A DNA stretch of 64,000 nucleotides from positions 62,001-126,000 of the forward strand of contig CANMPP010000003.1 in assembly GCA_947499735.1 (NCBI GenBank), given 5' to 3'. The notes under the pieces are model-generated. The model saw only the letters and a list, made by a program, of their open reading frames with translations. It had not been told where the DNA came from and made no database searches. Source of the DNA: an uncultured Pelagimonas sp. GTDB lineage: Bacteria > Pseudomonadota > Alphaproteobacteria > Rhodobacterales > Rhodobacteraceae. The translations under genes were made by a program, and so were the position numbers. Of the stretch, positions 45,651 to 53,532 are shown one piece after another. Each line of letters begins with the position of its first letter. The stretch's first letter is position 1.

Positions 45651-46485
45651 CTCTGGTTGGGCCGAGCCGCAGATATCCTGGTTGCCTGATGGCGAGCGGT
45701 TGCATATGCAGCATGGGCCCAGCGATCTTATTGTGCAGGCCTGGGGGGCTGCGCAAGAGGCTGGTTATCGGGCCGCAGCTGCACGGTTTGAAACAGTGTT
45801 GGCGGGATTGGCGCAAGAACTGGATGTGCTGCGTTCCCCGATTTCTGACCGCATTCCCCAAGATTTGGTTGGACGGGCTATGCACACCGCTGCGGCTGCG
45901 CCTGGTTACGGGTTTATCACTCCGATGGCAGCTGTGGCTGGTGCTGTGGCCGATGCGGTTTTGGCGGCTATGCTGACTGTGGATCCTTTGGACAAGGTCT
46001 ACGTTAACAATGGCGGCGATATTGCCTTTCATATCGAAGAAAACGAACGGTTTCAGATCGCCGGTGAAGCGGGGCGGTTTGAGGTTGCGTCCGAAAGCGC
46101 CATGCGTGGCGTTGCCACCTCTGGCTGGCGCGGACGTAGCTTTTCCTTTGGTATTGCAGATAGTGTTACAGTCTTTGCTAAAACTGCAGCACAGGCCGAT
46201 GTGGCCGCGACGCTGATCGCCAATGCTGTGGATGTGCCGGATCATCCCGGAATAGCCCGAACCCCCGCAAATGCGTTGTTGCCCGACAGCGATCTGGGCG
46301 ATCAACCCGTCACCATTCATGTGCCTCCTCTCACAGGGGATCAGGTGCAAGATGGGCTGAATGCAGGTCTAAGACGTGCAGTCGACCTGCAAAAGCGTGG
46401 TCTTATAGGATTTGCTGTTCTCACCTTGCAAGCTGTGACAGTAACAACACCAAACACCGATCAAGGATTGATATTCCATGGCTGA
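45643..46485 (+). CDS. UPF0280 (ApbE-like) family protein
   Basis: A 280-residue protein of the UPF0280 family. PMAAVAGAVADAVLAAM and VNNGGDIAFHIEENE are the conserved blocks, resembling ApbE-type flavin transferases that bind FAD/FMN at an equivalent N-G-G-D-I motif; ATSGWRGRSFSFGIADSVTVFA completes the core. Overlaps the previous gene by eight bases. In this family a role in flavin handling or cofactor attachment is a reasonable guess but is unproven; ApbE-like flavinylation of a neighbour would be a testable idea. Confidence 0.85.
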   Translation: MADSGWAEPQISWLPDGERLHMQHGPSDLIVQAWGAAQEAGYRAAAARFETVLAGLAQELDVLRSPISDRIPQDLVGRAMHTAAAAPGYGFITPMAAVAGAVADAVLAAMLTVDPLDKVYVNNGGDIAFHIEENERFQIAGEAGRFEVASESAMRGVATSGWRGRSFSFGIADSVTVFAKTAAQADVAATLIANAVDVPDHPGIARTPANALLPDSDLGDQPVTIHVPPLTGDQVQDGLNAGLRRAVDLQKRGLIGFAVLTLQAVTVTTPNTDQGLIFHG

Positions 46486-47059
46486 TTTTCCAATTCGCAA
46501 AATGCAACTCATTCTGGAAGAAGTGCGTCACGAGGGCGGGTCTGCGCCTGAAACACCCCGCAAGTTGGGCGCTATTCTGGCCTGTTGCGCCAACCCATTT
46601 GCGGGCCGGTATGAACCTGATTTGCAGCCTGCGATGGAGGATCTAAAGCCGCTGGGCAAAGAGATGAGCGAACGGTTGATCGCGGCCATGGGTGGCAAGG
46701 ATCTGGTCGACAGTTATGGAAAAGGCGCCATCGTTGGCGAAGGCGGCGAAATCGAGCATGGCGCGCTGTGGCATGTGCCAGGTGGTTATGCGATGCGTGG
46801 CCTGCTGGGGGAAAGCAATGCGATCGTGCCATCCTGTATGAAGGTTGGCGGGATGGGATCCAAGTTGGATATTCCTCTGGGCCACATCAATGCGGCCTAT
46901 GTTCGATCCCATTTTGATGGGATCGAGGTTGGCCTACCTGATGGTCCGCGTTCAGGCGAGATCGTGTTTGCCTTGGCAATGGCCAGCGGCGGGCGTGTGC
47001 ATAGCCGCATGGGCGGGCTAGAAGCCTGGGATGTCAAAGGCGAAGATGGATTGCGCTAA
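46478..47059 (+). CDS. Amino acid synthesis (DUF1185) family protein
   Basis: A 193-residue protein starting MADFPIRKMQLILEEVRHEGG and containing LGAILACCANPFAGRYEPDL, SYGKGAIVGEGGEIEHGALWH and GSKLDIPLGHINAAYVRSHFDGIEV, the blocks of the Pfam amino-acid-synthesis family. The name is historical; catalysis by the family is not firmly established, and an amidohydrolase-like step is possible. It overlaps the UPF0280 gene by eight bases and is the last gene of the operon. It ends six bases from the convergent dehydrogenase stop. Confidence 0.85.
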   Translation: MADFPIRKMQLILEEVRHEGGSAPETPRKLGAILACCANPFAGRYEPDLQPAMEDLKPLGKEMSERLIAAMGGKDLVDSYGKGAIVGEGGEIEHGALWHVPGGYAMRGLLGESNAIVPSCMKVGGMGSKLDIPLGHINAAYVRSHFDGIEVGLPDGPRSGEIVFALAMASGGRVHSRMGGLEAWDVKGEDGLR

Positions 47060-47065
47060 GCGAAA

Positions 47066-48019
47066 TCAAATCAGCCCTTTGCTTTCAGGCACGGGGCTGA
47101 TCAGCGGTTTGCCATTGGCAAAGTTGATCAGATTATCCATGGCCAGTTTGGCCATCGCCCAACGGGTTTCTACCGTGGCGCTGCCAACATGTGCCAAAAG
47201 GATCGTATTTGGCAGGTCGCGTAGGCCCTGTGGGATATTAGGTTCGTCTTCAAACACATCCAGGCCGGCCCAGCCTAATTTTCCTGTGCTGAGGGCCTCG
47301 ATCAATTCAACCTGATTGAGCGAAGATCCCCGGCCAACATTGACCAGAACACCGTCAGGGCCGAGTGCTTCAAATACGTCTTTGTTCAACAGGTGCTGTG
47401 TCGCCGCGCCGCCGGGCAGAATGGAGACCAGCGCATCGCAATCGCGGGCTAGGGCAATCGGGTCGTCATAATATTCATACGCCACATCCTGTTTGGAGCG
47501 ACCGTAATAGGCAATCGTGCAGTCAAAGGCCTCTAGCTTGGCGGCGGTGGCTTTCCCAATCCGACCCAAACCAAGAATGCCGACTTTGCGCCCATCTCCG
47601 GTATGGGGCAAAGGTAGGTTGCCAGTTTTGGCCCATGCGCCAGTGCGGGCATTTGCCAATTCGGCCTCAAAATTGCGATAGCACGACAGATACAGCAGGA
47701 CTGCGGTGGTCGCGACTTCAGCATCCAGAACTGTGGGTGTGTGTGTCAGGATGATACCGCGCTGGGCCAATGCCCTTGCGTCAATGCCGTCGTAACCCAC
47801 GCTATTGGTGCTGACGAGTTTCAGGTCCGGCATCAGTTCAAGATAATGATCGCCAAACCCGTAAAAGCCCGATGTCAGGATCATTTCAATCCCAGAGCCA
47901 TTTTCAGCGAGCCAGGCTTTTGGATCGTCCAAATCTGCCTCTGCGACCAAGGTGAAATGAGGTTCCAGATAGGCGCGGCGTTCCTCGTTGGGCGGCGCAA
48001 TGCAATAGATGGTTTTCAT
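47066..48019 (-). CDS. D-2-hydroxyacid dehydrogenase (NAD(P)-dependent)
   Basis: A 317-residue dehydrogenase. The Rossmann motif is VGILGLGRIGKATAAKLEAF, the substrate arginine lies in VNVGRGSSLNQ, the glutamate in DVFEDEPNIPQGL and the catalytic histidine in LLAHVGSATVETR. This set fits the glyoxylate/hydroxypyruvate reductase group. Glyoxylate is also the end product of the ureidoglycolate lyase encoded 3 kb away, so handling of glyoxylate is a plausible link, inferred only from position. Confidence 0.9.
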   Translation of the reverse strand: MKTIYCIAPPNEERRAYLEPHFTLVAEADLDDPKAWLAENGSGIEMILTSGFYGFGDHYLELMPDLKLVSTNSVGYDGIDARALAQRGIILTHTPTVLDAEVATTAVLLYLSCYRNFEAELANARTGAWAKTGNLPLPHTGDGRKVGILGLGRIGKATAAKLEAFDCTIAYYGRSKQDVAYEYYDDPIALARDCDALVSILPGGAATQHLLNKDVFEALGPDGVLVNVGRGSSLNQVELIEALSTGKLGWAGLDVFEDEPNIPQGLRDLPNTILLAHVGSATVETRWAMAKLAMDNLINFANGKPLISPVPESKGLI

Positions 48020-48057
48020 GCGGGGGTCCTTCCCATGATCTGTTATGCAAGATGGTT

Positions 48058-48774
48058 CTACACAACCTCGATCACATTCTTGTCGATGGCCAGAACATAG
48101 CCTTTACGCGAAATGTTTTTGACCAGCAATTCGCTGACCAATTGGTTTCCCAGCCCATCACGCAAACGTTTGATACGGGTGGCCCCGGCGGCCTCGTCAC
48201 AATCGGTTTCAGATTTCCCCGAAATCATCGATTCAATCTGGATGCCGGTTAAAATGTCGTCATCCATTCGGGCCTCTGCGAGTACAGAAATGGTTTCCAT
48301 CATCGCAGCCGTTAGCTTGAATCCCATCGTGTTGAGATAAACAGTGTTTTCATCACGCGAAATCAGCAAAGAACTGACCTGAATGCCCGAGCGTTCAATC
48401 TGCGCCATGCGCCGGTTCATGCCGACCAACATGACTAAGAACACCAGCGCGGCCAGCAACAGCGCTGTGGAAAAGACCAGCAGCACAAAAATCACCACCC
48501 GATAGCTAAACAGCGTATCCGCAAAAACCGTGCCGGATTGGGCAAGGATTTCAAGCAGCTTTAGTTCCGCTTGTCCCGTTAGATCATCGTTTTGAATGAA
48601 GATCTGTGTCACCCGTTCGTTGAACAAATTCGCATCAGGCAGGGTGAACATCAACAATGCGCCAGCCAGTATCAGAATGGCGATTATGGCGGCCAAACCG
48701 AACCAGACGATCCGTTCGCCAGAGCGCCGCGTGTCAGCGATGCTTTCAGTATTTGAGGTAGTTTGAACCTGCAT
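48058..48774 (-). CDS. Membrane-anchored winged-helix (ToxR-like) protein
   Basis: A 238-residue protein with two membrane helices (23-44 and 91-118) and a C-terminal cytoplasmic domain (about 145-232). The latter has the OmpR/PhoB-type winged-helix layout: LTAAMMETISVLAEA, a second helix with TGIQIESMI, the recognition helix AAGATRIKRLRDGLG and the wing LLVKNISRKGYVLAI ending in the typical K-G-Y-V-L. The periplasmic loop (45-90) is ~45 residues. The order (membrane part first, DNA-binding domain last) is the reverse of ToxR/CadC. The start at 48774 overlaps the upstream gene's 3' end. Targets unknown. Confidence 0.65.
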   Translation of the reverse strand: MQVQTTSNTESIADTRRSGERIVWFGLAAIIAILILAGALLMFTLPDANLFNERVTQIFIQNDDLTGQAELKLLEILAQSGTVFADTLFSYRVVIFVLLVFSTALLLAALVFLVMLVGMNRRMAQIERSGIQVSSLLISRDENTVYLNTMGFKLTAAMMETISVLAEARMDDDILTGIQIESMISGKSETDCDEAAGATRIKRLRDGLGNQLVSELLVKNISRKGYVLAIDKNVIEVV

Positions 48775-49045
48775 TTGACCTTTTCCCAGCGCTTGGCGTG
48801 TCTTCAGACAAAGCGACCACATTTAGGAAGGTCCATCCCCCCCTGGCCAGTCTCGACTTTGCCTCAGACCCGGCCGCAGATTTAGAGGGACAAGACGCGC
48901 TGTTCAATTTCAATATGCCATAGTGCAAACGCAAGGGGTTGTCTTTCTTCGCCTTGTATTCGACGAAACAATCCGCCTGTGCGGGCACGGCTGAGGCCAC
49001 AAAAAGCCCAATGAGCAAACAACATATTACGCAAATTTGTTTCAT
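48746..49045 (-). CDS. Small exported protein of unknown function
   Basis: A 99-residue protein with a clear signal peptide (QICVICCLLIGLFVASAVPAQA, cleavage after AQA). The mature part has two cysteines (ADCFVEYKAKKDNPLRLHYG and SASCPSK) that may form a disulfide, and a LARGGWTFLNVVAL segment. I recall similar short proteins in roseobacters without function. The frame reaches 49087, but the ATG at 49045 gives the signal peptide its proper start. Overlaps the winged-helix gene by 29 bases, so they are probably co-expressed. Confidence 0.65.
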   Translation of the reverse strand: MKQICVICCLLIGLFVASAVPAQADCFVEYKAKKDNPLRLHYGILKLNSASCPSKSAAGSEAKSRLARGGWTFLNVVALSEDTPSAGKRSNAGSNYLKY

Positions 49046-49215
49046 GTGGCCAAGCTGCCGTTTTCCGCCGAGAAAGACAATAACCAAACGGTTTTTGGCA
49101 TCCGATATTCGATAACATTTGGCGGATATTGCGATGAAATCGTGTTTTGGGCTGTCTGATCACATCTCGCCGATCTGCTTTGGTCGGTACCGACATGCGA
49201 TAGAAAGGATACCCC

Positions 49216-49494
49216 ATGTCCCGTAAATTCATTGCCGCCGTTTTGGTCTCTGCCGTTGCCCTTACCGGCATGTCGGCAACCCAGTCATTTGCGCAAAGCG
49301 CGCAAAACAGAAATGCACAGGCCGCGACGCTGTTCCTAGGGACCGCTGCCGCAATTTTCCTGCTGCATCAAGCCAATCAAGGATCGTCCAGCTCAAAGGC
49401 AAAAGTTAACGTCAAAAAGAACCAACATGCCCCGCTGCACGCGCGTCGGTCTTCATCCCATAAGACTTATCCTCACCAGGGACCGAAGCACTAA
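49216..49494 (+). CDS. Small exported basic protein
   Basis: A 92-residue protein with a signal peptide (FIAAVLVSAVALTGMSATQSFA). The mature part has a short hydrophobic stretch (AATLFLGTAAAIFLLHQA) and a tail rich in Lys, Ser and His. No family recognised. AAGGA lies before the ATG and a good terminator follows, which supports a real single-gene transcript. Confidence 0.65.
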   Translation: MSRKFIAAVLVSAVALTGMSATQSFAQSAQNRNAQAATLFLGTAAAIFLLHQANQGSSSSKAKVNVKKNQHAPLHARRSSSHKTYPHQGPKH

Positions 49495-49501
49495 ACTACC
49501 A

Positions 49502-49530
49502 GGGCGTTCGCATCAGCGAGCGCCTTTTTT
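49502..49530 (+). terminator. Rho-independent terminator after the small exported protein gene
   Basis: GGGCGTTCG pairs with CGAGCGCC (one G-T pair) across a short loop and is followed by seven T residues. It lies eight bases past the stop codon; the convergent permease gene ends just beyond at 49534. Confidence 0.75.
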
Positions 49531-49533
49531 CTG

Positions 49534-50289
49534 TCATGCAAGCGATGTGATACCACCCCAGATCAGACGCAAGGCCACGGCGATCAGGGCATAGTTCAAC
49601 CAGGTCCCATAGCGTGCATCACTTTGCCAATTCAGTACAAATTTTCCTGCCCAAGTGCCTAAAGCACCGGCTAAGATCATTGCGATCAGAAATGGGATCC
49701 ACGGCCAAAAGGCAAATCCGAACATCGCAAAGATTGTCGTTTTCAACCCGTGCTGCACAGTCATTGCTACGGCCTGTGTGGCGGTGTGTGCGTGGCGGGG
49801 CAAAGACAGTGCTTTGATATAGCTGGCCACGAAAGGCCCGGTTGCACCAAAGAACATTGTCAGAAAGCTGGACACACCGCCTGCCGCCCATGACACATGG
49901 CTCAGCCAGCGGGGCGGCTTGGCCAGTACGCTCCAGATGATGAAAAGACCAACCCCGATTTGCACAAGCGCGGGGGGCAGGTTGACCGCGATGGATCCGC
50001 CAAGCGCTGCGCCGATGATGGCGCCAACCGAAAAGCCGACCAAGGGTTGCCAATATGTTTCGCGCCACATCATGATCGCCCGTGTCGCGTTTGATCCCAG
50101 CTGGATAACGCCATGCAACGGGATAAGCGCGGCAGCTGGCAAGATGGATGCCATTACAGCCAGCAGCATTGCGCCGCCACCAATGCCCAAAGCGATGGTA
50201 ATGAAAGATCCGGCGAAACTGGCTAAGATTAGGGTCAGGCCTTGAAAGACGCTCATATCATGAAAGATGATCGCGCCCAAATCCTGCAT
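49534..50289 (-). CDS. TauE/SafE family membrane transporter
   Basis: A 251-residue inner-membrane protein with about eight helices in two repeats. ASFAGSFITIALGIGGGAMLL is the N-terminal TSUP signature and FLTMFFGATGPFVASYIKAL the second. Family members move organosulfur compounds, oxalate or organic acids. It is the last gene of the purine-degradation operon, and its ATG overlaps the allA stop (TGATG). Transport of a purine breakdown product (e.g. allantoate, glyoxylate or oxalate-like acids) is inference from this coupling. Confidence 0.85.
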   Translation of the reverse strand: MQDLGAIIFHDMSVFQGLTLILASFAGSFITIALGIGGGAMLLAVMASILPAAALIPLHGVIQLGSNATRAIMMWRETYWQPLVGFSVGAIIGAALGGSIAVNLPPALVQIGVGLFIIWSVLAKPPRWLSHVSWAAGGVSSFLTMFFGATGPFVASYIKALSLPRHAHTATQAVAMTVQHGLKTTIFAMFGFAFWPWIPFLIAMILAGALGTWAGKFVLNWQSDARYGTWLNYALIAVALRLIWGGITSLA

Positions 50290-50771
50290 CAGCCGATAAT
50301 CACAACCGGATCGTCGAGCCAGTGTTCCTGTAGATTGGTAGTGTCCCCAATCCGATCAACAACTGCGAATAGGCCTGGTGCATGAAGCGGGGTTAGAACC
50401 CCATGCCAAGTTCCACGATGGAAATTGATCCCTTGCCCGGATGCGGCGATAAATGCGTGGATTGAACCGGGCGTATCACCAGCCTCGGCCACGATCACCA
50501 GCCATGGATTTTGATGCATCGGCAAAAAGGCCTGCGATCCTTCGGGGTGGCGTTCGACCATGTCCAGCTCATAGGGCAAGGCGCGGGGCTCTGCGTTAAA
50601 TAGGCTGATACCAGCACGCCCTTCGGGACCGAAATCTAAGGTAGCACGGTCGTGAAAACGTCCGCATTTCCCTTGATTGATGATTTTGTCGGGATCACCT
50701 GAAATGTCCAGCACATCGCCGAAAGGTGCAAATGCCGTTGATGTCAAAGGGCGGGCGATTACGGACGTCAT
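50289..50771 (-). CDS. allA: Ureidoglycolate lyase
   Basis: A 160-residue cupin-like lyase that splits ureidoglycolate into glyoxylate and urea. FAPFGDVLDISG at the start, SLFNAEPRALPYELDMVERHPEGSQ reduced here to the key ERHPEGSQAFLPM block, and NFHRGTWHGVLTPL with its conserved histidines match the AllA family. Its start overlaps the allE stop (ATGA) and its stop overlaps the permease start. Confidence 0.92.
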   Translation of the reverse strand: MTSVIARPLTSTAFAPFGDVLDISGDPDKIINQGKCGRFHDRATLDFGPEGRAGISLFNAEPRALPYELDMVERHPEGSQAFLPMHQNPWLVIVAEAGDTPGSIHAFIAASGQGINFHRGTWHGVLTPLHAPGLFAVVDRIGDTTNLQEHWLDDPVVIIG

Positions 50772-51622
50772 CGTGCACCGCTTGTTTTCAAAACATCATT
50801 CACGCCCAAGGGCGCATGCCGGTTGACGTCTTTATACAACAAATAGCGGAAAGGCTGATCACCTGTGGCGATACAGGCCTGCGGACAAAAGGCGCGCAGC
50901 CACATGAAATCACCGGGGCCGACATCGACCCAATCGGTATTCAGCAAATACCGCGCGGTGCCTTGTAGCACGTAGAGACCGTGTTCCATGACATGGGTTT
51001 CCGCAAATGGTATGCGACCACCGGGCTGGAAATTGACGATATTGACGTGGAAATCATGACGCATGTCAAACGGGTCGAAAAAGCGCTGCGTGGACCAGAC
51101 CTGATCGCAATCCGGCATCGCGGCCCATGGCACATCGGTTTCATGCCGGGTGAATGCGGTCAGAGGGTTCAGGCTCTCAATACGGTCCAGACGTTTGCGG
51201 ATCCAGTGAAACCCGCACGGGCCATCGGATGTGTTCCAGATCTCCCAATGTGCGCCTGATGGGATATAGGCGAAGGTCCCGGGTTTTAAAGTCTGACGCG
51301 CGCCACCGATTGACAAACGCACCTCACCAAAGGCGACAAAGATCCCAGCCTGTGCGCTGCGGTCAGGTTCTGGATCTGATGATCCGCCACCCGGTGCTAG
51401 TTCGACAGCATATTGCGCAAAAGTTTCGGCAAACCCCGTCATAGGGCGGGCCAAAATCCACATACGCATTCCGTTCCAGCCCGGCAAAAAGCTGGTCACA
51501 ATATCGCGCTGAACATTCGCCGGGATCACCGCATAGGCATTGGTGAAAATTGCGGTGCCTTCTGGATTAAACTCTTGTCCCGGTAAACCGCCGGGGGGGA
51601 ACGCATATGGGATGTCGGTCAC
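50768..51622 (-). CDS. allE: (S)-ureidoglycine aminohydrolase (double cupin)
   Basis: A 284-residue bicupin. The N-terminal domain has FVAFGEVRLSIGGARQTLKPG and the C-terminal domain FAETHVMEHGLYVLQGTARY, with the His/Glu metal ligands (E, H, H) in the second. It converts (S)-ureidoglycine to ureidoglycolate and ammonia, the step after allantoate amidohydrolase. The window has neither an allantoate amidohydrolase (allC) nor allantoicase, so that enzyme must be elsewhere. Coupled to neighbours on both sides by ATGA overlaps. Confidence 0.88.
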   Translation of the reverse strand: MTDIPYAFPPGGLPGQEFNPEGTAIFTNAYAVIPANVQRDIVTSFLPGWNGMRMWILARPMTGFAETFAQYAVELAPGGGSSDPEPDRSAQAGIFVAFGEVRLSIGGARQTLKPGTFAYIPSGAHWEIWNTSDGPCGFHWIRKRLDRIESLNPLTAFTRHETDVPWAAMPDCDQVWSTQRFFDPFDMRHDFHVNIVNFQPGGRIPFAETHVMEHGLYVLQGTARYLLNTDWVDVGPGDFMWLRAFCPQACIATGDQPFRYLLYKDVNRHAPLGVNDVLKTSGAR

Positions 51623-53031
51623 AAAATTTCCTCTAGTCTCAACCGTGCGATCCGTTCCACTTGTTTGCAGGCTTCTGCAAATTCGATGTCACTGTCATGA
51701 TCAAGGCGACGTTCAAAGGCGGCAAGAATGCCAGCCTTGTCGTGATCTCGTACCGCAATGATGAACGGAAAGCCGTGTTTGGCCATATAGGCGCTGTTGA
51801 GCTCTGTAAAGCGGGCATGCTCGGCCTCGGTCAGAGAATCCAAGCCTGCGCTGGCCTGTTCTGATGTGCTTTCGGACGTCAAACGTTTGGCGGCTGCCAA
51901 TTTTCCGGCCAAATCTGGATGCGCGTTTAATACGGCAAGACGTTCATCATAAGACGCGGTGCGGAACACCCGCGCCATAGCATTTGCCAAACCGGCAGGG
52001 CGGTCATGGGCTGGGCCAAGTTCCAGATCAAAGGCGCGTTCTGCGACCCATAGGCTGTGTTCAAAAATCCCGCCATAGGCGGCTACAAAGCTGTCCTTGT
52101 CCATGTGACTGGGGCGTGGTTTGCTGACAGGCGGATGGGTCTTTGCCCAAAGTTCGGCGATGTCCAAACGGGTCGGGCACCACACGCCCTCATGACCTTG
52201 AATGTAATCTATGAACCGTTTCAGCCCTGCCAATTTGCCCGGACGGCCAATCAGGCGGCAATGTAGGCCAATGGACATCATGGCCGGTTTGCCAGCCTGT
52301 CCTTCTGCATAAAGCGTATCAAACGCGTCATAGAGATAATTTTCAAAATCGCGCCCCGTGACCCAACCCGGCGCAGTGGCAAAGCGCATATCATTGGCTT
52401 CCAGCGTATAGGGAATGATCAATTGATTGCGCTTCCCGACGGACATCCAATAGGGCAGATCGTCGTCATAAGTATCGGAAATATAATCCACGGCACCGGT
52501 TTCAGCCACCAAACGCACAGTGTTTTCGCTACACCGGCCCGTGTACCAACCGCGCGGAGGCGTGCCGACAACTTCTGTGTGCAATCGAATAGCTTCCGCA
52601 ATCTGGGCCGCTTCTTCTTCTGGGGGCATGTCTTTATGTTCGACCCATTTCAAACCATGCGACGCGATTTCCCAACCTGCGTCCTTCATGGCCTCTACCT
52701 GTTCAGGCGATCGGGCAAGGGCCGAAGCAACCCCATAGATCGTGACGGGGATGTCTGCACCTGTAAACAAACGATGCAACCGCCAGAACCCGGCCCGCGC
52801 GCCATATTCGTAAATGGATTCCATATTCCAATGACGTTGGCCGGGCCATTGGGCGGCACCGGGAATGTCAGACAGGAAAGCCTCGGATGCTGCATCCCCA
52901 TGCAAGACACAGTTTTCGCCGCCCTCTTCGTAATTCAGTACGAATTGCACCGCGATCTTCGCACCGTTTGGCCAAGCCGCATCTGGGCGATCTGCCCCAT
53001 ATCCGATCATGTCGCGGCAATATCTGTGCAT
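51619..53031 (-). CDS. puuE: Allantoinase (PuuE) fused to OHCU decarboxylase (UraD)
   Basis: A 470-residue fusion. Residues 1-~310 are a cofactor-independent polysaccharide-deacetylase-fold allantoinase of the PuuE type (MIGYGADRPDAAWPNGA, AVQFVLNYEEGGE, IASHGLKWVEHKDM, RGWYTGRCSENT, IGLHCRLIGRPGKL). Residues ~315-470 are 2-oxo-4-hydroxy-4-carboxy-5-ureidoimidazoline decarboxylase (GGIFEHSLWVAERAFD, LNAHPDLAGKLA, FPFIIAVRDHDKAGILAAFE). The two domains catalyse successive steps, making S-allantoin and opening it. It is the first gene of the operon and faces hiuH, which encodes the step before UraD. Confidence 0.93.
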   Translation of the reverse strand: MHRYCRDMIGYGADRPDAAWPNGAKIAVQFVLNYEEGGENCVLHGDAASEAFLSDIPGAAQWPGQRHWNMESIYEYGARAGFWRLHRLFTGADIPVTIYGVASALARSPEQVEAMKDAGWEIASHGLKWVEHKDMPPEEEAAQIAEAIRLHTEVVGTPPRGWYTGRCSENTVRLVAETGAVDYISDTYDDDLPYWMSVGKRNQLIIPYTLEANDMRFATAPGWVTGRDFENYLYDAFDTLYAEGQAGKPAMMSIGLHCRLIGRPGKLAGLKRFIDYIQGHEGVWCPTRLDIAELWAKTHPPVSKPRPSHMDKDSFVAAYGGIFEHSLWVAERAFDLELGPAHDRPAGLANAMARVFRTASYDERLAVLNAHPDLAGKLAAAKRLTSESTSEQASAGLDSLTEAEHARFTELNSAYMAKHGFPFIIAVRDHDKAGILAAFERRLDHDSDIEFAEACKQVERIARLRLEEIL

Positions 53032-53052
53032 GGCGTATCTCCGATTGCTGAT

Positions 53053-53093
53053 TTGCAGTGCAAAAGCGCATCCTGCATGTTTTTTGGTGCAGG
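53053..53093. promoter_or_regulatory. Operator candidates between puuE and hiuH
   Basis: TTGCA-G-TGCAA (53053-53063) and CCTGCA-10-TGCAGG (53072-53093) are inverted repeats sharing a TGCA half-site in the divergent promoter. A common regulator for both purine operons is the simplest reading. No regulator gene lies between them. Confidence 0.4.
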
Positions 53094-53169
53094 GAAAGAA
53101 CTTGTGGGATATTCAGTTCTCGATAGGGTTTTAGACCACACTTAATTGCCCAGTAAAGGAGCATCACGC

Positions 53170-53532
53170 ATGGCGGATGGATATCTTACCACGCATGTTT
53201 TGGACACAGCACGGGGCGTACCTGCACCTGGTTTGCGCATCCAACTGTTTCGCATCAACGGGGCCGAAATGATATCCTTGGCGGATGTGGTCACAAACGA
53301 TGATGGGCGCACAGATGGTGCGCTTTTGCCGCAAGATCAGTTTGAGACAGGGCATTATCTTTTGCTGTTTCACAGCGGGGATTATTTGCGCGCAACCGGA
53401 CAGGGGGAAGAGGGGGATTTGCTGTTTCTCGAACAGGTTCCGATCCGGTTCGGCATGAGCGACGAAGACGCCCATTACCACGTGCCGCTTTTGCTATCGC
53501 CTTTCGGGTATTCCACCTATCGGGGCAGCTGA
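53170..53532 (+). CDS. hiuH: 5-hydroxyisourate hydrolase
   Basis: A 120-residue transthyretin-like enzyme that opens 5-hydroxyisourate, the uricase product. [14 protein letters not shown] is the N-terminal signature (His9), and the protein ends in YSTYRGS, the C-terminal tetrapeptide signature of the hydrolases that separates them from transthyretin. [13 protein letters not shown] precedes it. The start at 53170 follows AAAGGAG. Its TGA overlaps the next ATG (TGATG). No uricase gene is in the window. Confidence 0.95.
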   Translation: MADGYLTTHVLDTARGVPAPGLRIQLFRINGAEMISLADVVTNDDGRTDGALLPQDQFETGHYLLLFHSGDYLRATGQGEEGDLLFLEQVPIRFGMSDEDAHYHVPLLLSPFGYSTYRGS

